A DNA stretch of 64,000 bases from Pandoraea terrigena (GCF_902459705.1 NZ_CABPRU010000001.1:558001-622000); one strand, 5' to 3'; counted from the stretch's first letter, positions 7,864-17,709 are shown. Numbers and translations are program-made. Notes: generated by a model from the sequence alone, not told the origin.

Positions 7864-8658
7864 ATGCTGATCGAAATCGAACACGTGGGTAAGCAGTTCC
7901 CCGTTCCGGGCGGCGTCGTCGATGCGCTCAAGGACATCGACCTGACCATCGGCGCGGGGGAGTTCGTGTGCCTCCTGGGCCCGTCGGGCTGCGGCAAGTC
8001 GACGCTGCTCAACGCGCTGGCGGGGTTCGTGCAACCGACCTCGGGCGCCATCCGTATTGACGGCCGTGCGCACGCGGCGGCCGAGCCGGGGCCGGATCGC
8101 GGCATGGTGTTCCAGGAGTACGCGCTGTTTCCGTGGATGACGGTGGCGCAGAACATCGCCTTCGGGTTGGAAATCAAGGGGATGCGCCGTGCGGAGATCA
8201 ACGAGCGCGTGGATCTGCTGCTCGGCAAGCTCAACCTGCGCGAGTTTCGCGACCGGTTTCCGCGCGATCTGTCGGGCGGCATGCGTCAGCGTGTGGCGAT
8301 CGCCCGCGTGCTTGCGCTCGACAGCCCAATCCTGCTCATGGACGAGCCGTTCGGCGCGCTCGATGCACTGACACGCCGCACGTTGCAGGACGAGCTGCTG
8401 CGCATCTGGGAGGAATTCAGGAAGACGATCATTTTCGTCACACACAGCATCGAGGAGTCGATCTATCTGGCCGACCGGGTCGTCGTCATGACGTACCGGC
8501 CGGGCACGGTCAAGCGGGACATGGTGATTGAACTACCCCGCCCGCGCGACACGGCAGGCAGCGAATTCAACGAATTGAAGAAGACGCTCGCCCAGATGGT
8601 GATGGAGGAGCAAATGCGCTTTGCGCAAAGCGAAATTCGCGGCGTCACCGCGGATTGA
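7864..8658 (+). CDS. ABC transporter ATP-binding protein, SsuB/TauB-like
   Basis: The 264-residue ATPase has Walker A 'GPSGCGKST' (about 42-50), a Q-loop at 'VFQEYALFPWMTV', the ABC signature 'LSGGMRQR' (about 137-144), Walker B 'ILLMDEPFGALD' and the H-loop histidine in 'FVTHSIEES'. The frame is open from 7834 inside the permease gene, but the ATG at 7864, preceded by GAGGCGAG, matches family starts. It powers import with the two preceding gene products. Confidence 0.95.
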   Translation: MLIEIEHVGKQFPVPGGVVDALKDIDLTIGAGEFVCLLGPSGCGKSTLLNALAGFVQPTSGAIRIDGRAHAAAEPGPDRGMVFQEYALFPWMTVAQNIAFGLEIKGMRRAEINERVDLLLGKLNLREFRDRFPRDLSGGMRQRVAIARVLALDSPILLMDEPFGALDALTRRTLQDELLRIWEEFRKTIIFVTHSIEESIYLADRVVVMTYRPGTVKRDMVIELPRPRDTAGSEFNELKKTLAQMVMEEQMRFAQSEIRGVTAD

Positions 8659-8702
8659 TAACAAGGGCGGTGGCTTGACCCGCCGCCTGAAGAGGAAACA
8701 TC

Positions 8703-9989
8703 ATGCAAATTCAGACCAAAAAACCCTTCTACCGCATCCTGTACGTGCAGGTGCTGATCGCCATCGTCATCGGCATCGTGCTCGGCCACTTCAAGCCCGA
8801 ACTCGCCGTGCAGATGAAGCCGTTTGGCGATGCGTTCATCAAGCTGATCAAGATGATCATCGGCCCGGTGATCTTCTGCACCGTCGTGACCGGTATCGCC
8901 GGCATGGAAGATATGAAGAAGGTCGGCCGCGTCGGCGGCAAGGCGATTCTCTACTTCGAAATCGTTTCGACATTCGCGCTGGTCATCGGCCTGGCCGCGA
9001 CCCACATCCTGAAGCCGGGTGCCGGTTTCAACGTCGACATCAATAGCCTCGATCCGAAGGCCATTTCCGGCTATGCCGCGAAGGCCGCTCACGGCGAGAC
9101 GTTCGTCGACTTCCTGCTGCACCTGATTCCGAGCACGATCACCGACGCGTTCGCCAGGGGGGAGATTCTGCAGATCCTCGTGATCGCCATCCTGTTTGGC
9201 GCCGCCCTGAGTCTGATCGGTGAGCGCGGCCGCGTGGTGACGAACTGGATCGACAGCGTTTCGGGCGTGCTCTTCCGCGTGGTGCACATCATCACGAAGG
9301 TCGCGCCGCTGGGTGCCTTCGGTGCGATGGCCTTCACGATCGGCAAGTACGGTATCGCCTCGCTGGTGCCGCTCGCGAAGCTCATGGGCACGTTCTACCT
9401 GACGTCGTTCCTGTTCGTGATCGTCGTGCTGGGCCTGATCGCCAAGTTCACGGGCTTCTCGATCTTCCGCTTCCTCGCGTACATCAAGGAAGAGCTGCTG
9501 ATCGTGCTGGGTACCAGCTCGTCGGAAGCCGCGCTGCCGCAACTGATGGAGAAGATGGAGAACGCCGGGTGCTCGAAGTCGGTGGTGGGTCTGGTGATTC
9601 CGACCGGTTACTCGTTCAATCTCGACGGCACGAACATCTACATGACGATGGCTGTGCTGTTCATTGCCCAGGCGACCAACATCGACCTGACCTGGGGCCA
9701 GCAGCTCACGCTGCTCGCCGTGGCGATGCTGACCTCGAAGGGCGCTTCGGGCGTGACCGGCGCCGGCTTCATCACATTGGCCGCCACGCTTGCCGTGATC
9801 CCGACGATCCCGGTGGCCGGGATGGTGCTGATCCTGGGTATCGACCGCTTCATGAGCGAGTGCCGTGCGCTGACGAACCTCGTCGGCAATGGCGTGGCGA
9901 CCATCGTCGTGTCGGCCTGGGAAAAGGAACTGGACCGCAAGAAGCTCGCGCAGGCCATGTCGAAGGACCGCGAGCCGGAGCTGGCCTGA
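8703..9989 (+). CDS. dctA: C4-dicarboxylate:cation symporter DctA
   Basis: The 428-residue secondary transporter of the DAACS family imports succinate, fumarate and malate with protons or sodium ions. Family landmarks are the serine-rich re-entrant loop '[17 protein letters not shown]' (about residues 268-284), the substrate-site helix '[21 protein letters not shown]' (listed by position, about 301-321) and '[18 protein letters not shown]' near the C terminus. GAAGAGGAAAC precedes the start. It lies 44 bases after the ABC ATPase gene, with no terminator between them, so it may be co-transcribed from the sigma-54 promoter at 5920. dctB and dctD follow. Confidence 0.97.
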   Translation: MQIQTKKPFYRILYVQVLIAIVIGIVLGHFKPELAVQMKPFGDAFIKLIKMIIGPVIFCTVVTGIAGMEDMKKVGRVGGKAILYFEIVSTFALVIGLAATHILKPGAGFNVDINSLDPKAISGYAAKAAHGETFVDFLLHLIPSTITDAFARGEILQILVIAILFGAALSLIGERGRVVTNWIDSVSGVLFRVVHIITKVAPLGAFGAMAFTIGKYGIASLVPLAKLMGTFYLTSFLFVIVVLGLIAKFTGFSIFRFLAYIKEELLIVLGTSSSEAALPQLMEKMENAGCSKSVVGLVIPTGYSFNLDGTNIYMTMAVLFIAQATNIDLTWGQQLTLLAVAMLTSKGASGVTGAGFITLAATLAVIPTIPVAGMVLILGIDRFMSECRALTNLVGNGVATIVVSAWEKELDRKKLAQAMSKDREPELA

Positions 9990-10076
9990 CGGCTGGCGGC
10001 GGGCGGTGATGGGTGCGGTGGCGTGGCGTGAGTCGTTTCGCGTGACGCCACCGGCCCCCCGCCAACGCAAGATTTG

Positions 10077-10130
10077 CCACCGGGCGGCGCGGCACAGGCA
10101 CAATAGCGCCTGAGCTTCGCCGCCCGGTGG
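10077..10130. repeat. Perfect 13-bp inverted repeat between dctA and dctB
   Basis: Arms CCACCGGGCGGCG (10077-10089) and CGCCGCCCGGTGG (10118-10130) enclose a 28-base loop. The following bases (TCCTTTGGTT) are only weakly T-rich, so it may be a poor terminator for dctA, a transcript-stabilising hairpin, or a regulatory site for dctBD. Confidence 0.55.
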
Positions 10131-10242
10131 TCCTTTGGTTATCACTGGTTTTGCGATGACGACAGGCGGCACGACCGCGCCGCCTGCCGTCATCGCCAGA
10201 ACCGGCCGTCATCGACGCCGACAAGGCGTACGCTGCGCCCCA

Positions 10243-12228
10243 ATGGCCACTCAGCACGACAACCCGATCCGCCCACGCGAGCGCTACACACCGGAAGGTG
10301 CCGCCGCTTCGCACACGGGCGCATCGGACCCCCGGCGCGACGAAGCCCCCATCGATTTCGAGAGGACCGTGCCGATGCGTCGTTGGTCGTGGATCGCCGT
10401 CATGCTGTTGGCGAGCGTCCTGTTTTGCTGGTTGACGTACGCCCTGAGCTGGCAACGCGGCGTGGCCGATCTGCGCGTGAATGCAGGTGCGCGTGTCGAG
10501 CGCTACGCAGGCAGTCTGCGCAGCACCGTCGACCGCTACGAATTCCTGCCGTATCTGCTCTCGCTGCATCCGTATGTGCACGATCTGCTGCGTCATCCGG
10601 AAGATCGCGCGGTGGTGCAGCGGGCCAACGATTATCTGTTCGACGTGAGCCAGCGCGCCAAGGCGTCGGCCGCCTATGTGATCGACGCCAACGGACTTGC
10701 GCTGGCCGCGAGCAACTGGCGCGAGACGGCCACGTTCGTGGGGCAGGAATATCGTTTTCGTCCGTATTTCATCGATGCCATCCAGGGCGCGCTGGGCCGT
10801 TTCTACGGCGTGGGTACGACGTCGGGCGAGCCGGGGTACTTCGTCTCCCAGCCCATTGTGGTGGACGGCCAGATTCGCGGCGTAGTGGTCGTCAAGCTCA
10901 ACCTCGAGTGGTTCCAGCGCGCCGGGGCAGACGCCTCCGAGCCCGTCGTCGTGGCCGACGATCACGGCGTGATATTCCTGTCGTCCGAGCCGCGCTGGCA
11001 GTATCGGGCGCTTGCGCCGCTCACGCCCGCGGTGAAGGCGGCGCTCGACAGCACGCGTCAGTACTACAACCAGCGCATCACGCCGCTTGCCTGGAGCAAG
11101 GACGAGCGGCTTGACGCCGACGGCGAGGTCGTGAGCGTGCGCGACGGTCGCGGCGCCGGCAAGATGCGCCGCTTTCTCGCCGTGCAGCGCAGGCTGGGCG
11201 AGCCGAACTGGACGCTCATGTACTTCGCGCCGCTCGATCAGGTGATCGCCAACGCGCGGATTGCGGCGGTGGCGGCGGGCTGTCTTGCGGCGTTTACCTG
11301 CTTGCTGGGGGTGGCGTGGAACCAGCGGCGCCAGCGCGTGCGCGACATGTTGAAGAGCCGCGAGCTGTTGCAATCGGCGTATGCGGAGCTGGGCGAGCGG
11401 GTGGCCGAGCGCACGGCCGATCTGCAGTCGGCCAATGAACGCTTGCAGACGGAAGTGCAGGAGCGCTCGCGCACCGAGCACGAACTGCGCGAGGCGCAGA
11501 GTGAGCTCGTGCAGGCGTCCAAGCTCGTCGCGCTGGGCCAGATGGCCGCCGGTATCACACACGAACTCAACCAGCCGCTCTCGGCGCTGCGCAGCTTCTC
11601 CGACAACACGCGCGTGTTGCTCGAACGTGCCGAATACGGCGCCGCGCAGGAGAACCTGGAGGCGATCGCGTCGCTTACCGATCGCATGGGCAAGATCACC
11701 GGACAACTGCGGCTCTTCGCGGGCCGCGCCGGCCGTGGCGACGCGGAGGCGTCGGTGCGCCGTGCGCTCGACAATACGGTGACGCTGCTGCGCGGGCGTC
11801 TGGCGGATATTCCGTTGACGACGACGTTCGCCAACGGTCTGGACGACGTGCAGGTCGCCTGCGAAGGATTGCGTCTCGAACAGGTGCTGATCAATCTGGT
11901 GGGCAACGCTATCGACGCGGTGGGGAGTGTCACCCGCCCGCATGCGCCGCCGTCGATCTGGATCGATGTGGAAGCGGACGCGCTGTGGGTGCGCATCTAC
12001 GTGCGCGATAACGGGCCGGGCATTTCGGAGGCGCACATGCCGCGACTGTTCGAACCGTTTTTCAGTACCAAGGAGGGGGGGCAGGGCATGGGGCTCGGAC
12101 TCGCCATCTCGTCATCCATCGCTCAGGAGAACGGCGGCCAGTTGGTCGCGCGCAACGTTCCTGGCGGTGGCGCGGAATTTCTCGTGACGCTGCGCCGCGT
12201 GCACCGCACCGGCGCGACAATCGCATGA
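10243..12228 (+). CDS. dctB: C4-dicarboxylate sensor histidine kinase DctB
   Basis: This membrane sensor phosphorylates DctD when C4-dicarboxylates are present or DctA signals transport. From the ATG at 10243 it has 661 residues: a cytoplasmic N-terminal stretch, a membrane helix at about 46-66, a periplasmic dCache sensor domain, a second membrane helix around 340-360, a coiled coil, the HisKA box 'MAAGITHELNQPLSALRSF' with the phospho-accepting His, and an HATPase domain ending with 'GGQGMGLGLAISSSIAQENGG'. The reading frame is open from 10135, so the start is uncertain; the ATG at 10375 (MRRWSW) is also possible. Its stop overlaps dctD by 4 bases. Confidence 0.92.
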   Translation: MATQHDNPIRPRERYTPEGAAASHTGASDPRRDEAPIDFERTVPMRRWSWIAVMLLASVLFCWLTYALSWQRGVADLRVNAGARVERYAGSLRSTVDRYEFLPYLLSLHPYVHDLLRHPEDRAVVQRANDYLFDVSQRAKASAAYVIDANGLALAASNWRETATFVGQEYRFRPYFIDAIQGALGRFYGVGTTSGEPGYFVSQPIVVDGQIRGVVVVKLNLEWFQRAGADASEPVVVADDHGVIFLSSEPRWQYRALAPLTPAVKAALDSTRQYYNQRITPLAWSKDERLDADGEVVSVRDGRGAGKMRRFLAVQRRLGEPNWTLMYFAPLDQVIANARIAAVAAGCLAAFTCLLGVAWNQRRQRVRDMLKSRELLQSAYAELGERVAERTADLQSANERLQTEVQERSRTEHELREAQSELVQASKLVALGQMAAGITHELNQPLSALRSFSDNTRVLLERAEYGAAQENLEAIASLTDRMGKITGQLRLFAGRAGRGDAEASVRRALDNTVTLLRGRLADIPLTTTFANGLDDVQVACEGLRLEQVLINLVGNAIDAVGSVTRPHAPPSIWIDVEADALWVRIYVRDNGPGISEAHMPRLFEPFFSTKEGGQGMGLGLAISSSIAQENGGQLVARNVPGGGAEFLVTLRRVHRTGATIA

Positions 12229-13580
12229 TGTACAAGAACCTTCAGATCCTATTTGTCGAAGACGACGAACTCGTGCGGCGTGCCACGCTGCAGAGCCTGC
12301 AACTCGCGGGTCTCGATGCCTTCGGACTCGCCTCGGCCGAAGCCGCGCGCGAGCGCATCACGCCGGATTTCGCGGGCATCGTCGTCACCGACATTCGCCT
12401 GATCGGCATGAGCGGGCTCGAGCTGCTTTCGCATCTGCGTCAGCACGCCCCCGAGGTGCCGGTGATTCTCGTGACCGGTCACGGCGATATCTCGATGGCC
12501 GTCCAGGCAATTCGCGACGGGGCCTACGACTTCATCGAGAAGCCGTTCGCGCCGGACCGTCTGATCGAATCGGCCAAGCGAGCGCTGGAGACACGCAAGC
12601 TCGTGCTGGAGAACCAGGCGCTGCGGCGCGAGCTGGCGGAGCAGGGCGGCCGCGCCTCGCGCATCATCGGACGCAGTCCGGCGATGGAGACGCTGCGCAC
12701 GCTCATAGCCAACGTGGCGATGACCGATGCGCCGGTGCTCATCAACGGCGACACCGGCACGGGCAAGGAACTCGTGGCACGCAGTCTGCACGAGTTGTCG
12801 CGTCGCCGCGATGCGCCGTTCGTTGCGCTGAACTGCGGTGCGCTGCCCGAGGCGATCTTCGAAAGCGAGATGTTCGGCCACGAGGTCGGCGCGTTTACCG
12901 GCGCGGCCAAGCGTCGTGTCGGCAAGCTCGAGCATGCGTCGGGCGGCACGTTGTTTCTCGACGAGATCGAGAGCATGCCGCTGGCCTTGCAGGTCAAGCT
13001 GCTGCGCGTGCTGCAGGACGGCGTGCTGGAGCGGCTTGGCTCGAACCAGTCGATTCGTGTCGACTGCCGTGTGGTCGCCGCGGCGAAAGGCGACATGGAG
13101 GCGCTGGTGCGCGCGGGCACGTTCCGCCGCGATCTTTACTACCGCTTGAACGTGGTGACGCTGGCATTGCCGCCGCTGCGCGAGCGTCGCGAGGACATCC
13201 TGCCGCTGTTCGAGCACTTCATGCTGGACGCCGCCGTGCGCTACGGCCGCCCGGCACCCGTGGTCTCGGACCGGATGCGCCAGGAGCTGATGCAATCGGA
13301 CTGGCCGGGCAATGTGCGTGAGCTTCGCAACGCGGCAGATCGTCTCGTGCTCGGCGTGGCCAGCGCTCCTGAGGGAGACTCGCTCGCGCCGCTGCCGCTC
13401 AGGGAACAGGTGGACCGCTTCGAGCGCGCCGTGCTGCAAGAGGCGCTGGAGCACAGCAAAGGCAACGTGGCGGCGACAGCCGAGGCGCTGCATGTGCCCA
13501 AGGCGACGCTGTATGAAAAGCTCAAGCGTTACGGCCTTCACACGCGTGGCCAGGGCGACGGCGGCGACGGCGGGCGTTGA
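12225..13580 (+). CDS. dctD: Sigma-54-dependent response regulator DctD
   Basis: The 451-residue NtrC-type activator works with DctB. The receiver domain (about 1-120) has the phosphorylatable Asp in '[16 protein letters not shown]'. The AAA+ domain (about 145-375) has Walker A 'GDTGTGKE' and an intact 'GAFTGA' sigma-54 contact loop. The Fis-type helix-turn-helix at the C terminus reads '[21 protein letters not shown]'. The ATG overlaps the dctB stop (ATGA). It is the obvious candidate activator for the sigma-54 promoter at 5920-5935, which would put the ABC importer and dctA under dicarboxylate control. Confidence 0.95.
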   Translation: MMYKNLQILFVEDDELVRRATLQSLQLAGLDAFGLASAEAARERITPDFAGIVVTDIRLIGMSGLELLSHLRQHAPEVPVILVTGHGDISMAVQAIRDGAYDFIEKPFAPDRLIESAKRALETRKLVLENQALRRELAEQGGRASRIIGRSPAMETLRTLIANVAMTDAPVLINGDTGTGKELVARSLHELSRRRDAPFVALNCGALPEAIFESEMFGHEVGAFTGAAKRRVGKLEHASGGTLFLDEIESMPLALQVKLLRVLQDGVLERLGSNQSIRVDCRVVAAAKGDMEALVRAGTFRRDLYYRLNVVTLALPPLRERREDILPLFEHFMLDAAVRYGRPAPVVSDRMRQELMQSDWPGNVRELRNAADRLVLGVASAPEGDSLAPLPLREQVDRFERAVLQEALEHSKGNVAATAEALHVPKATLYEKLKRYGLHTRGQGDGGDGGR

Positions 13581-13679
13581 TCACAGGGGGGCGCGGAGCG
13601 CCGACGACAGGTGCCGAAGTCGAGCGCCGAGTTCGAGCGCTAACGTCGAAGGCTAACGTCGAATGCCCCCGCCCGGGGA

Positions 13680-13707
13680 CAAAACAAAAGCGCCCCAAAG
13701 GGCGCTT
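13680..13707 (-). terminator. Rho-independent terminator for the leftward TlpA-like gene
   Basis: Read on the minus strand, an AAGCGCCC/GGGCGCTT stem with a 4-base loop is followed by TTGTTTTG. It lies 60 bases beyond the stop of the TlpA-like gene and could also receive rightward transcripts from dctD. Confidence 0.85.
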
Positions 13708-13767
13708 GCGTTGCGGCGAGGTGAGGGATGTCCTACGACGCGGTGACGTGGCCCGCGGGTGCCAGCG

Positions 13768-14292
13768 TCAAGCCTGTTTGCCCAGTGCCGTCTCGATGAG
13801 TTTGTCGAGTTCGGCGTATTCCGGTTCGCCTACGTATTGCTTGAGCACCTTGCCATTGCGATCCACGACGAAGGTCGTCGGCGTGAGTTGGACGTTGCCG
13901 TACTGCTTGGCTACGCTGCCGTCGGAATCCATCGCCACCTTGAACGGCAGTTGACGCGACTGCGCGTAGTTCACCACATACATCGGCGGGTCATAGCTCA
14001 TGGCGACGGCCACGAATTCGAGCCCTCGGCCTTTGTACTTCTCGTACGTCTGCACCATCGTCGGCATTTCCTTCATGCACGTCGTGCAGCTCGTCGCCCA
14101 GAAGTTGACGAGATAGACCTTGCCCTTGAGTTGCTCGGTGCCGAGCTTTTGTCCCGAGAGCAGCGTGAACGTTGCCTCGGGTGCGCGTTTCTGTCCGGCG
14201 AACGTGAAATACGCAGCGATCGCCACGACCGCGATGATCGCGACGGCGAGGATCTTGCTCAGGGGAGACTTGCGGGGGGTCGTGGCGCTCAT
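13768..14292 (-). CDS. TlpA-family membrane-anchored thioredoxin-like protein
   Basis: The 174-residue protein has an N-terminal membrane anchor or uncleaved signal (residues about 13-33, 'ILAVAIIAVVAIAAYFTFAG') and a periplasmic TlpA/ResA-type thioredoxin fold. The active site is 'WATSCTTCMKEMP' (CXXC as CTTC, about residues 68-71). The cis-proline region 'LTPTTFVVDRNGKVL' follows. It probably reduces disulfides in apocytochromes or other exported proteins. A second thioredoxin-fold gene lies immediately upstream on the same strand, so they may act together. Confidence 0.92.
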   Translation of the reverse strand: MSATTPRKSPLSKILAVAIIAVVAIAAYFTFAGQKRAPEATFTLLSGQKLGTEQLKGKVYLVNFWATSCTTCMKEMPTMVQTYEKYKGRGLEFVAVAMSYDPPMYVVNYAQSRQLPFKVAMDSDGSVAKQYGNVQLTPTTFVVDRNGKVLKQYVGEPEYAELDKLIETALGKQA

Positions 14293-14402
14293 GACACAGC
14301 CGTGTGGGAAGGTTGTTCAATGGGTGACGTCGATTCTACTCTGATTTCCAGCCCCGATTCTGCCGCCCCGATGCGACGATCCCGATTCCACTGCCTCGAA
14401 TC

Positions 14403-15296
14403 TCAGCGCGGCGCGGCGCCGGTGCTTAGCCGGGTGCGTCCCTGCGCGATGGCCTCGTCGAGATACGCGCCGTAGAAGTCAGGGAGTCCTGCGCCGATCA
14501 ACGGGTCGGCGATCGGGCGTCCGCTCGTATCGAGGAACAAAACCGTCGGCGACACCTTCACACCGTGGGCGCGCGCCCAGGCAACGCCCGTCGTCGTCGA
14601 GCCGTCGAACTCGCGCACGGGGGCGATGCTGTCCATGCCGATCTCGCGCACCTCGTATTTGCCACTGCGCACGAGCGGCGCAAGTTCGCGCTGACGGATC
14701 GGACCGCAATAGACGCAGTCGTGCAGCGATACCAGGACGATCAGCGGGACGTTGAGCGAAGCGGCGCGGCGGGCGTGGGCAGCGAAGTCCGTCGCCAGCG
14801 GTACGGTGGTCTGCACTGGCACGGCACGGCGGTTGTGGTTCTGCGCTGGCGTGGCTGAATCGCCGTCACCGTCACGCACGGACGTGACGCCTGCGCGTTG
14901 TGCCAATGCGGAATCGGGGGCGGCAGGGTGGGTGTTGCCGCCCGATGCAGGCGCCGCGGCCGCCATACTCATGGCGCAGACCGTCGTGAGCATCGCCAGC
15001 GCTGGCGACCGCCACGTGAGCCGCGACGTTGGTAACGCCGTTAAGCGCGCCGTCGACCACGGCTTCGACCACGCCAGCGCAAGCGTCCTCACAACGTTGC
15101 GGGTCATTGACGAGCGGGTCGCGGGGTGATGTTGGGGTATGAGCGCGCGCACGAACGCAAACTGCCCATGTCTGTCGCAGACGCCGGGGGGCAATGGGCG
15201 GGACGAGTCAGCCGTGGTGCGTTTCATGTCGCCGATGATACCGGGATCTGCCGCGCCGCGTTTTTCGTGTCGCACTACATGACGGATAATGGACAT
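14403..15296 (-). CDS. Thioredoxin-fold protein, probably exported
   Basis: The C-terminal 150 residues form a thioredoxin-like domain with 'DCVYCGPIRQRELAPLVRSGKYEV' around a CVYC motif and 'VSPTVLFLDTSGRPIADPLIG'. It resembles SoxW/DsbD-gamma-like reductants. A hydrophobic stretch ('LAMLTTVCAMSMAAAAPA') near residues 98-115 suggests export. The start is uncertain: the ATG at 15296 has GGGAGG just upstream on the minus strand, giving 297 residues, while ATGs at 15227 or 15107 would give a more conventional long signal sequence. It precedes the TlpA-like gene on the same strand. Function not recognised beyond the fold. Confidence 0.72.
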   Translation of the reverse strand: MSIIRHVVRHEKRGAADPGIIGDMKRTTADSSRPLPPGVCDRHGQFAFVRALIPQHHPATRSSMTRNVVRTLALAWSKPWSTARLTALPTSRLTWRSPALAMLTTVCAMSMAAAAPASGGNTHPAAPDSALAQRAGVTSVRDGDGDSATPAQNHNRRAVPVQTTVPLATDFAAHARRAASLNVPLIVLVSLHDCVYCGPIRQRELAPLVRSGKYEVREIGMDSIAPVREFDGSTTTGVAWARAHGVKVSPTVLFLDTSGRPIADPLIGAGLPDFYGAYLDEAIAQGRTRLSTGAAPR

Positions 15297-15324
15297 CTAC
15301 CTCCCTTCCGGTGATCTCCTGTCT

Positions 15325-15864
15325 ATGAATCGCGTTGTCCGTGTCTACGTCATGCTTGCCGCGACGATGGTGCTCGCCGCCTGTTCCCCTCGCTACGATT
15401 GGCGCGAGGTGCACGACAAGGACGGCGCGTATGCCGCCACTTACCCTGCCAAACCGACGCAGGATGCGCGCGAAGTGAAGTTCGCCTCCGGTCCGTTGCC
15501 GATGCGCATGCAAGCCGCGCGGGTCGATGCGGCACTCTTTGCCGTGGGGGTCGTGACGCTACCCAGCGACGACGCAACGCTGCGTCAGACGGTCCTGACC
15601 GAATTGCAGCAGGGCCTGCTCGCCAATGTGAACGACGCGGCAGCCGCGCCGGTGCAGGTGATGGTGCGCCAGGCCGGCGATGCCCCTGCGATTCCGGGGA
15701 CGGGGGTCTCGGCGCAAGGCAAGGCCAGCGACAAGACCGAGCGTTACATCTCGGCCCGTTTTGTCGGACGTGGAAACCACGTCTATCAGGTTGTCGTTCT
15801 GGCGACGAAGGCTCCCCCGAAGGATCAGGTCGAGCAGTTTCTCGATGCCTTCACGCTGGAGTGA
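15325..15864 (+). CDS. Putative lipoprotein of unknown function
   Basis: The 179-residue protein begins with a lipoprotein signal (MNRVVRVYVMLAATMVLAAC; the lipobox cysteine is residue 20). The mature part, starting 'SPRYDWREVHDKDGAYAATYPAKP', is a small alpha/beta domain with no catalytic motif that I can see. The frame is open from an ATG at 15289, which overlaps the divergent thioredoxin-fold gene; the start at 15325 is preferred because it places the signal peptide at the N terminus. It ends 6 bases before the convergent comM gene. Confidence 0.75.
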   Translation: MNRVVRVYVMLAATMVLAACSPRYDWREVHDKDGAYAATYPAKPTQDAREVKFASGPLPMRMQAARVDAALFAVGVVTLPSDDATLRQTVLTELQQGLLANVNDAAAAPVQVMVRQAGDAPAIPGTGVSAQGKASDKTERYISARFVGRGNHVYQVVVLATKAPPKDQVEQFLDAFTLE

Positions 15865-15870
15865 TCCCCG

Positions 15871-17415
15871 TCACGACGGCGGCGCTTCGCGATATTGCGT
15901 GGCCTCCGCGACATGGTGAGCGTCGATAGTGACGCTGCCCGCGAGATCGGCAACCGTGCGCGCCACGCGCAACACCCGGTGATAGGTGCGTGCCGACCAA
16001 TCGTGTTGCGTCACGGCGCGGTGCAGGACGTCCCGGGCGTCGGGCTGCAACGCGCATTGCACCTCCAGCGAACGGCTCGACAGGCCGCAATTCAATTGAC
16101 CCTGACGCGATAGCTGGCGCTCGCGCGCCTGCCCGACGCGCGCCGCCACCACCTCGCTGCGCTCGCCGTTGGCCGGGGCGGCAAACGTCTCGGCGCGCAG
16201 TGCCGGCACTTCGACATGCAGGTCGATGCGATCGAGCAGTGGGCCCGAGAGACGATTGCGATACCGCGCCACGGCCTCGCCCGTACAGCGACAACTACGC
16301 GACGGATGCCCCAGGTTGCCGCATGGGCACGGGTTCATCGCAGCCACGAGTTGGAACGCGGCAGGGAACGTGGCCTGTCCGCCCGCGCGCGAGATCGTGA
16401 CATGACCCACCTCCAGCGGTTCGCGCAGGACTTCGAGCACGCGTCGCTGAAACTCGGGCAGTTCGTCGAGAAAGAGCACCCCGCGATGCGCGAGGCTGAT
16501 TTCACCCGGACGCGGCACGCTGCCGCCGCCGACCAGCGCCGCTGCGGACGCCGTGTGATGCGGCGCACGAAACGGCCGCCGGCCCCAGTGGCGCAAATCG
16601 AATCCCTGTGCGCTCAGGCTGGCCAGGGTGGCGGCCTCAACGGCCTGTGCCTTGCTCAACGCAGGGAGCAGTCCGGCGAGCCGCGTCGCCAGCATCGACT
16701 TGCCGGTGCCCGGCGGGCCGTAGAACAGGATGTGGTGTCCGCCAGCCGCCGCGACTTCCAGCGCGCGCTTGGCGTGTTCCTGCCCCTTGATATCGCCGAG
16801 GTCGGGTGGGTCGCCAGCCTGCGTCGCTTTGGTGTCGGCCGATGCCGCGTCGGCAGCGGTAAGCGGGACGACGGCGCGCGGCAGCGGCACGGACACGTCA
16901 GGCTCGGCGAGGTGCGCGCAGACGTCGAGCAAGGTGCGCGCGCCATAGACCGTGGCGCCTTCGACCCATGCTGCTTCCTGCGCGCTGCCCGCGGGCAGCA
17001 CGAGCGCGCGCGCCGAGGATTCGGCCAGCACGGCGCTCGCCATCGCCAAGGCACCGCGAACGGGGCGTAACTCGCCGGTGAGCGATAACTCTCCTGCGAA
17101 CTCGTGCGAGCGCAATCCGGCCTCGGGGAGCTGACCGCTGGCCGCGAGGATGCCGAGCGCTATCGGCAAATCGAAGCCGCCGGACGCTTTCGGCAGATCG
17201 GCCGGTGCCAGATTGACGGTAATGCGACGTGCGGGAAATTCGAACCGGCTGTTCTGCAACGCCGAGCGCACGCGCTCCCGGCTCTCCTTCACCTCGGTAT
17301 CGGGCAGGCCGACCAGCGTCAGGCCCGGCAGCCCGTTCGCCAGATGCACCTCGACGGTGACCGCACGAGCCGCCATCCCCGTGATTGCCCGGCTGCTGAC
17401 AACTGCCAATGACAT
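15871..17415 (-). CDS. comM: YifB/ComM-type Mg-chelatase-like AAA+ ATPase
   Basis: The 514-residue protein has an N-terminal Lon-protease-like substrate domain (about 1-180, starting 'MSLAVVSSRAITGMAARAVTVEVHL'; catalytic dyad not evident), a magnesium-chelatase-type AAA+ domain with Walker A 'GPPGTGKS' and Walker B-region 'HRGVLFLDELPEF', and a C-terminal domain with 'RVLRVARTVADLAG'. ComM is a hexameric branch-migration helicase that aids recombination during natural transformation. The start at 17415 is chosen over an upstream in-frame extension because GGGAGGAG precedes it. comF lies elsewhere in this window, at 35.5 kb. Confidence 0.95.
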   Translation of the reverse strand: MSLAVVSSRAITGMAARAVTVEVHLANGLPGLTLVGLPDTEVKESRERVRSALQNSRFEFPARRITVNLAPADLPKASGGFDLPIALGILAASGQLPEAGLRSHEFAGELSLTGELRPVRGALAMASAVLAESSARALVLPAGSAQEAAWVEGATVYGARTLLDVCAHLAEPDVSVPLPRAVVPLTAADAASADTKATQAGDPPDLGDIKGQEHAKRALEVAAAGGHHILFYGPPGTGKSMLATRLAGLLPALSKAQAVEAATLASLSAQGFDLRHWGRRPFRAPHHTASAAALVGGGSVPRPGEISLAHRGVLFLDELPEFQRRVLEVLREPLEVGHVTISRAGGQATFPAAFQLVAAMNPCPCGNLGHPSRSCRCTGEAVARYRNRLSGPLLDRIDLHVEVPALRAETFAAPANGERSEVVAARVGQARERQLSRQGQLNCGLSSRSLEVQCALQPDARDVLHRAVTQHDWSARTYHRVLRVARTVADLAGSVTIDAHHVAEATQYREAPPS

Positions 17416-17674
17416 TTCTCCTCCCTGCAACATTGCGACGCATCCATCGCTTCGATGTCGATAATCGTCGCTGAACGCCGCGGCGCACAACGTCTTGTCG
17501 GAGGAAATCGGCGGGTGGAGGGTGTTTTCGGAGCGGCACCCCCGATGACTCGGCAAGGTCCGCTATGAATTAGGAGAATTCCGATCTCAGACCGAGAATC
17601 GGGAAGTGACGACAAGCAAACGGGGGCGTGGCAGAGCGGGGAGGGGCATCGCACTGGCCTTTGAGCCCCCGAAA

Positions 17675-17700
17675 ACGACAAAGGGCGCCGAAGCGCCCCT
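17675..17700 (-). terminator. Terminator after ubiK
   Basis: On the minus strand GGGCGC-TTCG-GCGCCC is followed by TTTGTCGTTTTC, 10 bases past the ubiK stop. The roughly 290-base gap to comM otherwise shows nothing recognisable. Confidence 0.75.
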
Positions 17701-17709
17701 TGTGTCCCG

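Noticed and set aside
8617-8632. 16-bp palindrome CGCTTTGCGCAAAGCG near the end of the ABC ATPase gene
   Set aside because: It lies within coding sequence, and no sigma-54 or sigma-70 promoter could be recognised between it and dctA, so a regulatory role is not supported.
8463-12036. Very long minus-strand open frames opposite dctA and dctB
   Set aside because: They are antisense shadows of strongly supported transporter and kinase genes and have composition unlike real proteins.
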